A stretch of 64,000 nt of DNA from DSYU01 sp963827605 (lineage in GTDB: Bacteria > Chloroflexota > Anaerolineae > Anaerolineales > Anaerolineaceae), in contig CAWHBK010000002.1 in assembly GCA_963827605.1 (NCBI GenBank), positions 124,001-188,000 on the forward strand, read 5' to 3'. The position numbers and the translations under genes were made by a program. The stretch's first letter is position 1. Each line of letters opens with the position of its first letter. Below, in pieces: positions 51,136-60,172 of the stretch. The notes under the pieces were generated by a model. That model was not told where the DNA came from and did not search any database. It saw only the letters and a program-made list of their open reading frames with translations.

Positions 51136-52243
51136 ATGAAAATCGAATCTGCCGAAATCCGCATTATTAAGCTCCAGCTCCTGCGACCTTTTCAAACCTC
51201 TTTTGGCACCGAAACCGAGCGCACCATCCCCATCCTGACCCTGTATGGCGAAGGCCTGGAAGGCTATGCCGAGGGAGTGATGGAAATCCGCCCGCTCTAC
51301 CGGGAGGAATTCTTGGCCGGCGCGCTGGCGCTGCTAAAAGAAGCCCTGCTGCCCCGCCTCATTGGGAGCGACCTGCGCACCCCGCAGGAAGTTTCTGCCC
51401 GCCTGGCCATGTTCCGCGGCAACCGCATGACCAAGGCCATGCTCGAAATGGCTTTTTGGGACCTGTGGGCCAAAAGCCTCAACCAGCCGCTGAGCGCGCT
51501 GCTGGGCGGCTCGCGCGGCAGCATTCCGGTGGGCGTCAGCCTGGGCATCCAGAAATCGCTGGAAGCCACCCGCGAGCAGGTCCAAAAACACCTCGACCAG
51601 GGCTACCAGCGCATCAAGCTCAAGATCAAGCCCGGCTGGGACGTCAACCTGATCGCCTATATCCGCCAGGAATTCCCCACGGCCGTCCTGACCGTAGACG
51701 CCAATTCGGCTTACTCCCTGGCCGACATCCACATCCTGCGCGAGCTGGATGCAGTACCGCCTGGATTATATCGAACAGCCTCTGGCCTACGATGACATCC
51801 TCGACCACGCCCACCTGCAAAGCCAGCTCAAAACGGCCATCTGCCTGGATGAATCGATCCTCTCCGCCGAAGACTGCCGCAAAGCGCTCGAACTGGGCGC
51901 CGGGCGGGTGATCAATATCAAGGTAGCGCGGGTGGGCGGTCACCAGGAAGCGCGCCGGGTTCACGATGTGGCCCAGTCCTTTGGCGCGCCGGTGTGGTGC
52001 GGCGGCATGCTGGAAAGCGGCATTGGCCGGGCGCATAACATTCACCTGGCCACCCTGCCCAACTTCACCAAACCCGGCGATACCAGTTCCAGCAGCCGCT
52101 ACTGGAAGCAGGATATCATCAACGAGCCGCTGGAAACGCAGGACGGCTGCATGCCCGTGCCTCAGGGCCCGGGGATTGGCGTCACCCTCAACCGCGCCTT
52201 CCTCGACCGGCTGACCATATTCAAGGAAACCATCCGGCCATGA
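51136..52243 (+). CDS. enolase-superfamily racemase/synthase (MenC/OSBS, probably N-succinylamino acid racemase)
   Basis: About 368 residues. The catalytic set of the muconate-lactonizing subgroup is present: KLKIKPGWD (second Lys of KxK), VDANSAYSL (metal Asp), YIEQPL (metal Glu), LDESI (metal Asp), and NIKVARVGGH (Lys). The OSBS family also includes N-succinylamino acid racemases that share most sites. No other menaquinone genes lie near, whereas an acyltransferase-like gene and an M20 peptidase follow, which favours the racemase role. One indel near 51755. Stop overlaps the next ATG by four bases (ATGA). Confidence 0.85.
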
Positions 52244-53120
52244 AACGGCGCTTGAAGCAAGCGCCGCTTCGCTTCGAAGCGCCGATTCGAAGCAAAGCGG
52301 CAGTTCGAGACATCCAAAGGACGGATCGAAATCCGCGAGCTGGCCGCCATCGCCGAAATGATCGCGGCGGAACAGATCCAGCAGGCGGTGTGGGGCATGG
52401 ACAGCATCCCTACCCCCAAGGAAATGCTGATCCCGGTCCAGCACGAGGGCGGGCTGCTGGCCGGCGCCTTTGCCGCGGACGGCGGGGATATGGTCGGGCT
52501 GATTTTCGGCTTTCCCACCCGCGACCCGGCCGCCATGCACTCGCATATGCTCGGCACCCTGGAGCGACTGGCGCGGGCTGGGCATTGGCGCGCGCCTAAA
52601 ATGGTTCCAGCGCGACTGGTGCCTGGAGCGCGGCATCCCGCAGGTGCGCTGGACGGTCGACCCGCTGCGCGCGCCAACGCCGAGCTGAACATCCGCCACC
52701 TGGGCGCCACCGCCTCCACCTATCTGCCCGATTATTACGGCGCCATGCAGGGCATCGACGCCGGCGCGCCTACCGACCGCCTGCTGGTCGAGTGGCAGCT
52801 GGACAGCCCGCGGGTGGCCGGGCGCGCTGGCAGCGAGGCAGCGGCCAGCATGCCCGACCTGGGCTTCCCCAGCGCAGGGACGCTCAACTGCCGGGTGGAT
52901 GGGCGCCCCGCGTCCGCGCATCTCGATCTTACCACGCCCACACCTGCGCCTCTTCATCCCGCAAGATTTTCTGAACCTCGCCAAAACCGACTCCGCCCTG
53001 GCCCTCGTCTGGCGTATGCACACCCGCGAGCTCTTCCAGCAAGCCTTTGCCGCCGGGTATGCCGTCACCGGTTTCACCCGCGTCGATGGACCCGCATATC
53101 TGCTTGAAAAGAGCGCTTAG
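52240..53120 (+). CDS. COG3375-like putative acyltransferase, frameshifted
   Basis: About 290 residues. The core IRELAAIAEMIAAEQIQQAVWGMDSIPTPKEML, GGLLAGAFAADGGDMVGLIFGFPTRDPAAMHSHMLG, RWTVDPLRAPNAELNIRHLGATASTYLPDYYG, and the C-terminal VWRMHTRELFQQAFAAGYAVTGFTRV match the uncharacterised COG3375 group, which I regard as GNAT-like and commonly next to MenC-like genes. The ATG overlapping the racemase stop would add a leader of about 33 residues encoded by a repeat-rich stretch (52247-52281). Indels near 52330, 52565, 52930 and 52960. Probable N-acyltransferase by context; no catalytic residue is diagnostic. Confidence 0.75.
52247..52281 (+). repeat. GC-rich inverted repeats at a gene junction
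   Basis: ggcgctt-gaagc-aagcgcc (52247-52265) and the palindrome cgcttcgaagcg (52270-52281) lie at the junction of the racemase and COG3375 genes. They may form RNA hairpins or be a small inserted repeat. Confidence 0.6.
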
Positions 53121-53135
53121 CCCTAAAAGGTTCCT

Positions 53136-53772
53136 ATGTTCAATATCACCCCCATCACCCTCACCGGTAAAATCGTGCGCCTGGAGCCCCTCAGCCACGG
53201 GCATGTGCCCGACCTGGCCGTGGCCGGGAAAGACGAAAGTATCTGGACTTTTATGCGCTACGGCCCTGTCACCACCGCAAACGGAAATGCAGCGCTTTGT
53301 CGACAACCTGCTCACCCTGCAGGAACGCGGCACCGACCTGCCCTTCGCCGTAGTCCACCGCGAAACCGGCAAAGCCATCGGCATGACCCGCTACATGAAC
53401 ATCGAGCGCGGCAACCGCGCGCTGGAGATCGGCGGAACCTGGTACGGCGTGGATTACCAGCGCACCGGGGTAAACACCGAGTGCAAGTTCCTGCTCCTGC
53501 GGCATGCCTTTGAAGACCTGGGCTGCATCCGCGTGCAGATCAAAACCGACCTGCGCAATGAGCGCTCGCAGCGCGCCATCGAGCGCATTGGCGCGGTCAA
53601 AGAAGGCGTGCTGCGCGACCATATGATCCTGCCGGACGGCACCGTGCGCTCCTCGGTTTACTACAGCATCCTGGCTCGCGAGTGGCCATCCGTAAAACAA
53701 CGCCTGGTCGGGATGCTGGCAGCGATGATCCTGACCCCCTGCCCGCTTTTCCCAGCTCCTTGCCGGAGCTGA
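53136..53772 (+). CDS. GNAT family N-acetyltransferase
   Basis: About 205 residues. RimJ/RimL-like GNAT: IVRLEPLSHGHVPDLAVAGKD, LPFAVVHRETGKAIGMTRYMNI, WYGVDYQRTGVNTECKFLLLRHAFEDLGCIRVQIKTDLRNERSQRAIERIGAVKEG (acetyl-CoA binding), and SVYYSIL. It acylates an amino group with an acyl-CoA. In Geobacillus kaustophilus a GNAT next to an N-succinylamino acid racemase transfers succinyl to D-amino acids (established), so this gene or the upstream COG3375 gene could do so here. Frame change near 53281; the 3' end is uncertain because the M20 frame begins inside the last 50 bases. Confidence 0.83.
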
Positions 53773-54860
53773 AAACGCTGTCTGGCCGATCTGGTCGCTG
53801 ATCGAATCGCCCTCCACCGAAAAAGCCGCCGTCGACCTTCTCGGCCAGCGCCTGATCCCCGAGCCTGCGCTCGTTGGGCGGCGATGTGCAGATCTTCCCG
53901 CAAATGCAGGCCGGCGATCACCTCCGCTGCCGCTGGGGCGACGGCCCGGGCGGCATCCTGGTCCTGTGCCACATGGATACGGTTTTCGACCTGGGCACGC
54001 TGGCCCGCCAGCCCTTCCGCGAAGCGGATGGCAAAATTTACGGCCCTGGCGTGCTGGATATGAAAGGCAGCATCGCCATGCTGATCTGCGTGCTGCGCGT
54101 ATTGCGCCAGGAAGGCGCCTGGCCGCGCGCGCCCGCTGACCGCTGCTGTTTACCTCGGATGAAGAAACCGGCAGCCTCACCTCGCGCGCCCTGATCGAAA
54201 GCGAAGCGCGCCAGGCGGCGGTGGCCTTTTGCCTGGAACCCGCTCTGGCGAATGGCGCGATCAAGACCGCCCGCAAAGGCACCGGTGACATCCATATCCA
54301 GGTCAAAGGCGTCGCCGCCCATGCCGGCATCGACCACGACAAAGGCCGCAACGCCATCGCAGGAGCTGGCCCACCACGTTCTCGCCGCGCAGACCCTCAC
54401 CGACTACACGCGCGGCACCAGCGTCAACGTGGGCGTCATCCGCGGCGGCACGCGCGCCAACGTGGTCCCCGAGGAAGCCCAGGCGTTGATCGATTTCCGG
54501 GTCACCACCCTGGATGAACTCCGCCGCCTGGAAAACTGGGTGAGCAGCCTCACCCCGGTCACCTCAGGCACAGCCGTCAGCGCCGCGCTGACCCTCAACC
54601 GCCCGCCCATGCCGCGCGATGCGACCATGGCGCAGGCATATGAGAAAGCCCAGGCTATCGCCCGCCAAATCGGCCTGGAACTCACCGAAGGCAGCACCGG
54701 CGGTGGTTCGGACGCGAACTTTGTCGCCCCGCTGGGCATCCCCGTCCTGGACGGCCTGGGCGGCGTGGGTGACGGCGCGCACTCGGAGCGCGAATATGTC
54801 CTGCTCGATTCGCTGGCCGAGCGCGCCGCGCTGCTGGCGGCCTTGCTGCGAAATTGGTGA
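53722..54860 (+). CDS. M20 family metallopeptidase/deacylase (carboxypeptidase G2-like), frameshifted
   Basis: About 375 residues. Zinc ligands of the M20 family: LVLCHMDTVFDL (His and catalytic Asp), YGPGVLDMKGS (bridging Asp), SDEETGS (Glu-Glu), FCLEPAL, and the C-terminal GDGAHSEREYVLL (His). A dimerisation domain with VKGVAAHAGIDHDKGRNAI lies between. M20 enzymes hydrolyse N-acyl amino acids or dipeptides; by context it may remove succinyl from N-succinyl-L-amino acids (inference). Indels near 53770, 53785, 53870, 54140 and 54360; the start is provisional. Confidence 0.84.
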
Positions 54861-55035
54861 ACCTTGATTCTGCGCGCGGATTCTGTTCAATTCGATCATA
54901 ATTGAGATCATATTTAAGGAAGCGCCCTCCGGCCAACCTGCCATCAAGGCACCATCATCGTTGAAGTTCCCCGCATCGCTAACAAAATCTAGATTACAAT
55001 TCCTTTGGATAATCCAAAAATCAAGAGGTGATTCT

Positions 55036-56871
55036 ATGGCTGCAACGCATCCCGCGCCAGAAGCGCCCGTCCTTACCCAGGACGGCGTCACATTCCGCGA
55101 TCTGAACAAGAATGGCCGGCTCGATCCATACGAAGACCCGCGCCGCCCCATCGCCGAGCGGGTGGAGGATTTATTGTCCCAAATGACCCTGGCGGAAAAG
55201 GTCGGGCTGATGTTCCACACCATCATGCCGGTGGGCATGGATGGAGAGCTGGTGGAAACAAGCAGCCCATTCAGCCCGCACCCCACCTCGCACTTCATCA
55301 CGGACCTGTTGATGAACCATTTCAACGTGCACCAGATGCCCGCGCCCCGGCTGGCGGTGGCATGGCAGAACCACCTGCAAAAGCTGGCCGAACGCACCCG
55401 CCTGGGCATCCCGGTCACCATCTCCTCCGACCCCCGGCATGCTTTTTCGCGTAACCCGGGGGCCAGTCATGTCACGGATGCCTTCTCGCGCTGGCCCGAG
55501 CCAATTGGCCTGGCCGCCACCGATGACCCGGCCCTGGTGGAGCAGTTTGGCGATATCGCCCGCCAGGAATACCTGGCCGTGGGCATCCGCACTGCCCTGC
55601 ACCCCATGGCCGACCTGGCCACCGAGCCGCGTTGGGCGCGCATCAACGGCACCTTTGGCGAAGACGCCGCCCTCTCGGCGCGCATGGTAGCAGCCTACAT
55701 CCGGGGCTTCCAGGGCGCGGAGATTGGCCCAACCAGTGTCTCCTGCATGACCAAGCACTTCCCCGGCGGCGGGCCGCAAAAAGACGGCCTGGACCCGCAC
55801 TTCTCCTATGGCAAAGAGCAGGTCTACCCGGGCAACAACTTCGACTACCACCTGGGTCCCTTCGAGGCGGCCTTCCAGGCCGGCACCGGCCAGATTATGC
55901 CCTACTACGGACAGCCCATCGGTCTGCCCATCGAAGAAGTGGGCTTTGGCTACAACAAAGATGTGCTCACCGGCCTGCTGCGCGAAAAGTACGGCTTTGA
56001 TGGCGTGGTCTGCACCGACTGGGGCCTGATCAACCCGCACATCGCCAACGGCAAGGTGTTTATGGAAGCGCGCTGCTGGGGCGTCGAGCACCTCAGCCCG
56101 GAAGAACGCGCGCAAAAAGTGATCGAGGCCGGCGCGGACCAGTTCGGCGGCGAGGCCTGCCCCGAGCTGATCATTGCCCTGGTAACCTGCGGCAATATCA
56201 GCCAGGCGCGCATCGACCAATCCGTCCGCCGCCTGCTGCGCGACAAGTTCCGCCTGGGCCTGTTCGACAACCCCTATGTCGACCCAGACGCCGCGGAACA
56301 GATCGTGGGGAACCCGGACTTCCGCGCCGCCGGAGAACTGGCCCAGCGCAAATCCATTGTGCTGCTCAAGAAAGAAACCGCCCTGCCAATTCAAGGCCGT
56401 CCGAAGGTATACGTAGAAGGCATCAGCCCGCAAGCCGCCGGCGAATACGGCCAGGTGGTCGAAAACGCGGCGGACGCCGAGGTCGCCATCCTGCGCCTCA
56501 ACGCGCCCTTCGAGCAAAAGCCGCCCGAAATGGGCTTTGCCGCCTGGTTCCACGAAGGCGACCTGGACTTCAAGGGTGCGGAAAAAGCGCGCATCCTGGC
56601 GCTGCTGGAGCGCGTCCCCACCATTGTGGCGATCGACCTGGACCGCCCGGCCGTCATCCCCGAAATTGCCCAACAGGCTGCCGGCCTGCTGGCCAGCTTC
56701 GGCGCTAACGATGCCGCCATCCTGGATGTGATCTTCGGGCGCTTTGCCCCGGGTGGCAAGCTGCCCTTCGAGCTGCCCGCCTCCATGGAAGCCGTGCGCC
56801 GGCAAAAGTCCGACGTGCCCTACGATTCTGGCGATCCACTGTTCCCATTTGGGTTCGGTCTGAATTACTAA
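55036..56871 (+). CDS. glycoside hydrolase family 3 protein (beta-glucosidase-like)
   Basis: 611 residues, intact. N-terminal TIM barrel of GH3: SQMTLAEKVGLMFH, GIPVTISSDPRHAF, SVSCMTKHFPGGGPQKDG, and the nucleophile Asp in LREKYGFDGVVCTDWGLI. The C-terminal alpha/beta sandwich begins around LAQRKSIVLLKKETALPI and ends PFGFGLNY. No signal peptide, so it is probably cytoplasmic and hydrolyses imported beta-glucosides or other exo-beta-linked sugars; the substrate cannot be read. ATG at 55036 with AGAGGTGA 6 bases upstream, preferred to the start at 54961. The preceding 175 bases hold nothing I recognise. Confidence 0.92.
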   Translation: MAATHPAPEAPVLTQDGVTFRDLNKNGRLDPYEDPRRPIAERVEDLLSQMTLAEKVGLMFHTIMPVGMDGELVETSSPFSPHPTSHFITDLLMNHFNVHQMPAPRLAVAWQNHLQKLAERTRLGIPVTISSDPRHAFSRNPGASHVTDAFSRWPEPIGLAATDDPALVEQFGDIARQEYLAVGIRTALHPMADLATEPRWARINGTFGEDAALSARMVAAYIRGFQGAEIGPTSVSCMTKHFPGGGPQKDGLDPHFSYGKEQVYPGNNFDYHLGPFEAAFQAGTGQIMPYYGQPIGLPIEEVGFGYNKDVLTGLLREKYGFDGVVCTDWGLINPHIANGKVFMEARCWGVEHLSPEERAQKVIEAGADQFGGEACPELIIALVTCGNISQARIDQSVRRLLRDKFRLGLFDNPYVDPDAAEQIVGNPDFRAAGELAQRKSIVLLKKETALPIQGRPKVYVEGISPQAAGEYGQVVENAADAEVAILRLNAPFEQKPPEMGFAAWFHEGDLDFKGAEKARILALLERVPTIVAIDLDRPAVIPEIAQQAAGLLASFGANDAAILDVIFGRFAPGGKLPFELPASMEAVRRQKSDVPYDSGDPLFPFGFGLNY

Positions 56872-56874
56872 ACA

Positions 56875-56918
56875 AAAATACGGTTCAAAACCGGGGTGCC
56901 GGTTTTGAACCGTATTTT
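56875..56918. terminator. bidirectional terminator
   Basis: A perfect 20-bp stem from aaaatacggttcaaaaccgg and its complement, with the loop ggtg and AT-rich ends, between the converging GH3 and lipoprotein genes. Confidence 0.85.
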
Positions 56919-56930
56919 ATTTAATCCGCC

Positions 56931-57662
56931 TCACGCCCCCGCGCGCTCTTCCAATAATTTAATCAACGGCTCCACGAACAGCGTATTCATCCCGCCGCGG
57001 AAACCGCCCGCCCGGGGAGTCCGCCCCGCCTGGGGCGTGCCCTGCGCGTTCGGCATTTGGCCGCCTTGAAAACCGCCATCCGGCGGCATAGCACCCCCTG
57101 GGCCGCCGCCCATACCGATATCCCCTCCCGAACCTCCGCCGGCCTGGAATCCGCCGTTCCCGCCGCTTTGCGCCCCTCCGGAATTCTGCCCGGCGCTCGC
57201 CTGTCGCGTGGCCAGCCGGCTCGGATCGATCTGCGGAACCTCGATACCATACTTCTTCATCAGCGCTTGCGTATCTTCTTGCGACAGTTTCATATCTTTG
57301 ATCGCTTGCACCTGCTGCTCCGTCATCGTTTCCTGGATTTGCTGGTACACTGCGGTCAATTCATCCTGCGAGGTAGTTGTGCTGGCGCTGAGGCTCTTGA
57401 CCGCCTTCCACAATGGCAGGAGCTCTTTGGCTTGCTCCGCCGTAACCGCGGTCTCACTGCCTTCCAGGGTGAGTGTCCCCATCGCCAGCATGCCTTGGAT
57501 GGGCATGTTGCCTGGGTTCTGCCCCGCCTGGTTTTGCGACGGGTTTTGCTGCTGCGCCGGTTGGGCTGTGGCGCTCGCACCTGCGATTGGCAAACTCGAA
57601 CAGGCCGCCAATCCGAACACCAACCCGGCCGCGATTAGAATAGTGCAAATTTTCTTTCTCAT
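56931..57662 (-). CDS. glycine-rich lipoprotein of the ABC exporter operon
   Basis: 243 residues. A lipoprotein signal (ICTILIAAGLVFGLAACSS, Cys at about residue 21) is followed by Gln/Asn-rich low complexity (QQQNPSQNQAGQNPGN), a helical part (AEQAKELLPLWKAVKSLSAST; VYQQIQETMTEQQVQAIKDM), and a C-terminal Gly/Pro-rich segment (GGNGGFQAGGGSGG). No named family recognised. It is the last gene of the exporter operon, 178 bases after the ATPase gene; a role as cargo, sensor or outer-face partner is inference only. Confidence 0.75.
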   Translation of the reverse strand: MRKKICTILIAAGLVFGLAACSSLPIAGASATAQPAQQQNPSQNQAGQNPGNMPIQGMLAMGTLTLEGSETAVTAEQAKELLPLWKAVKSLSASTTTSQDELTAVYQQIQETMTEQQVQAIKDMKLSQEDTQALMKKYGIEVPQIDPSRLATRQASAGQNSGGAQSGGNGGFQAGGGSGGDIGMGGGPGGAMPPDGGFQGGQMPNAQGTPQAGRTPRAGGFRGGMNTLFVEPLIKLLEERAGA

Positions 57663-57720
57663 AACAAAGTGGTTCCTTCCCTGTAGAAATTTGAAATGCT
57701 GGTTTGCATCAAGATTTATC

Positions 57721-57826
57721 GCGAATGACGCGAATGCGCGCTATGCGCGAAACGAATGACACGAATAATTCTTATGAAAAAATTCCCATTCGCGCCATTC
57801 GTCCCATTCGTGTCATTCGTGATTAA
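57721..57826. repeat. intergenic repeat of attcg/cgaat units
   Basis: The segment consists of repeated cgaatg/cattcg units. The arms acgaatgacacgaat (57752-57766) and attcgtgtcattcgt (57806-57820) form a perfect 15-bp inverted repeat with a 39-base spacer. It resembles small intergenic repeats common in some genomes; it sits between the ABC ATPase and lipoprotein genes. Confidence 0.7.
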
Positions 57827-57840
57827 GAACTGTTTCCCCC

Positions 57841-58608
57841 TCAATTACCCTTTCTTTTTTCACTCACCGGAAATTCCACCCCGGTCGCATTTTGCCAGGT
57901 AACGGTGTGCCCGTTCATTTGATCCGAGAACAGTTTTCCATCTCGCACCATAATGATGCGTTCGGTATGATGGGCGATATCCGGCTCGTGGGTAACCATC
58001 ACAATCGTGCGCCCGCGGTCATGCAGATCGTGCAGCAGCACCAGGATTTCCTCGCTCGAATGGGTATCCAGGTTGCCGGTCGGCTCATCCGCCAGCAGCA
58101 GCACCGGGTCGTTCACCAGCGCGCGAGCAATCGCCACGCGCTGCTGCTGTCCGCCGGAAAGCTCGCTGGGCAGGTGCTGCACCCGCTCCCCCAGCCCCAC
58201 GCTTTCCAGCGCGGCCATCGCCACATCCTTACGCTGCGCCGCGGTCAGCTGGTTCTCGCGCCGGTAGATCATCGGCATAATCACATTATCCAAAGCCGTG
58301 GCGCGCGGCAGCAGGTTGAACGACTGGAAGACAAAGCCCAGCTTCTGGCTGCGGATCATCGCCAGTTCTTTGCGCGTATAACCACTGACGTCTTCGCCGT
58401 CCAGGATGTACTGCCCCTCGGTTGGCCGGTCCAGGCAGGCGAGGATGTTCATCAGCGTGCTCTTGCCCGAACCGCTAGGCCCCATGATGGCGACAAATTC
58501 TCCTGGATAGATCTTGATGCTGATCCCGTTCACTGCCACTACCTCGGCGTCGCCCGCGCCGTATATCTTTTTCAAATCAATCGTTTCAATAATAGCTTGC
58601 TTTTCCAT
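57841..58608 (-). CDS. ABC transporter ATP-binding protein (MacB/LolD type)
   Basis: 255 residues, intact. Walker A GPSGSGKSTL, Q-loop FVFQSFNLLPRATALDNV, signature LSGGQQQRVAIARAL, Walker B LLLADEPTGNLD, and H-loop VMVTHEPDIAHH are all present, with the TALDNVIMPMIYR segment typical of MacB/LolD ATPases that drive FtsX-like permeases. It powers transfer of a substrate across or out of the membrane through the permease at 63274, with the adaptors encoded just upstream. ATPase gene starts 15 bases after the last adaptor gene ends. Confidence 0.93.
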   Translation of the reverse strand: MEKQAIIETIDLKKIYGAGDAEVVAVNGISIKIYPGEFVAIMGPSGSGKSTLMNILACLDRPTEGQYILDGEDVSGYTRKELAMIRSQKLGFVFQSFNLLPRATALDNVIMPMIYRRENQLTAAQRKDVAMAALESVGLGERVQHLPSELSGGQQQRVAIARALVNDPVLLLADEPTGNLDTHSSEEILVLLHDLHDRGRTIVMVTHEPDIAHHTERIIMVRDGKLFSDQMNGHTVTWQNATGVEFPVSEKRKGN

Positions 58609-58623
58609 ATTTCCTCCGCACCT

Positions 58624-60076
58624 TTACTTGGTCTGCACCGTACCGGTGGTAACCACATCGCCGGCTTTTAGCCCGCTCTTGATTTCCGCGTTTGTTCCGT
58701 CTTGCAGCCCCACTTCAACAATCTTCATCTTGGGCTTCCCATCCGTCCCAACGACGAAAACTGCATAGCTGCCGTCGCCCAGGTCGCGCAGCGCCTGAAC
58801 CGGCACCAGCAGCGCATTTTCCGCGGACCCCTGTACCAGGGTGACCGTCCCGGTCAGGCCCTTGATTAGCCTGGGGCTGGCGGTCGCGTTAGCGCCGGTC
58901 GTATTTTCACTGACGTCCAGTTGGATGACGCCCGTGGCAACTTTGTAGTTCCCGGATGTGGTCAGCGAAGGGTCGATGCGCGTCACGCTGCCCTGGAAAG
59001 TCTGCTCGGGCAGCGCGTCAAAGACCACTTTGGCCGCCTGGCCCATTGCGAGCTTGCCCATATCCGCCTCATCCACGCTGAAGTTCACCAGCGGGTGCGC
59101 CAGGTCGGCGAGGGTGATAAAGGTCCCCGTGCCAGCGCTGTCGCCTGCCGCGCCCGCCACTGAGAGGATGGTGCCATCAAAGGGAGCGGTGAGGGTCGCG
59201 CCCACCAGGGCCGCCTTGGCCGTCTCCACCTTGAGTTGGGCGCTGGAAACCTTATTTTCAGCCGTCGCCAACTCAATTGGGTCAATGCCGTTGTTCTTGG
59301 TCAGGCTGTCCAGTTTGGCCTGGGCGGTTTGTAGATCCGCTTGCGCCACGGCTGCCTGCGCTTGCGAAGCAGACACTTCGTAATCACTGTACCCCGCGCA
59401 GTAATCGTAGTTCGTTTTGGCCTGCGCCACAATATTCTTCTGCGGCAAGATCGTGGTCGCGTAGTAATCGCTGTTGCCGCCGCCGTCGCCCAACGAGTTC
59501 AGGTATTCTTTGGCGTGCATATACGTGAAGTAGTATGCGTCCAGGGTAGCCTTATCGCAGCGCACCCAACCCTTCTGCACGACGCCCGATTTCGCATCGG
59601 TCACCGCTTTTTGCGCTTTCACCACCGCCAGCTGCGCGTTCGCCAGGTTGGCCGCCGCGCTCTGCTTAAGCGTTTCCAGCGCCTGCTGCGCGGAACTTAA
59701 ATCCTGCTGAGCCGTATTGATATCATCTTGCAGCGTCGCTGAGGTTGGAAAGCTCGGCCAAAACAGCGCCTTTTTTTACCTCGTCGCTGACCTGTACATT
59801 CACCTTTGCCACCGTCCCCGCAGCGGAAAAGGCCAGGTTTTTTTCTTGCCCGGCGACCAGCGTCCCCGAACCAGAGACGGAGAGGTCGATGCTGCCCTGC
59901 CGCACCGGGGTGGTATACAGGGTATCCGCGGTCGTTTCCTGGGCCTGCACGGTCGTCTGCTGCTTCCAGTAGAAATATCCCAACCCTCCGGCGGCGAGGA
60001 TCAGGATCACCAGTACGGGGATCCAGATTTTTCGGACCTTTGAGCGCTTATTGGTTGCTGTCGTTGCTTTTTTCAT
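58624..60076 (-). CDS. HlyD/MacA-like membrane fusion adaptor 1, frameshifted
   Basis: About 484 residues. A cytoplasmic N terminus and one membrane helix (IWIPVLVILILAAGGLGYFYW) are followed by the lipoyl half-motif SVSGSGTLVAGQEKNLAF and, after a long helical hairpin with a hydrophilic insert (YAYYFT-like, DYCAGYSDYEVSASQAQAAVAQADLQTAQAKL), GATLTAPFDGTILSVAGAAGDSAG and the beta-barrel GQAAKVVFDALPEQTFQGSVTRIDP. It joins the permease to the envelope exterior. ATG at 60076 with AGAGGATA upstream. One indel near 59745. Third adaptor in the operon, 97 bases after adaptor 2. Confidence 0.86.
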
Positions 60077-60172
60077 CCCGATATCCTCTAAATTTGCTGC
60101 ATGCTTTTTCGTATTCGCGCTGCGCATTCGCTCTTGCGCGATCGCTATAATGATCTACCTCTACCGGCCGTC

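Noticed and set aside
51136..52243. Menaquinone synthesis operon (menC as o-succinylbenzoate synthase)
   Set aside because: No other men gene is in the window and the neighbours are acyltransferase-like genes and a deacylase; the racemase role is favoured though not proven.
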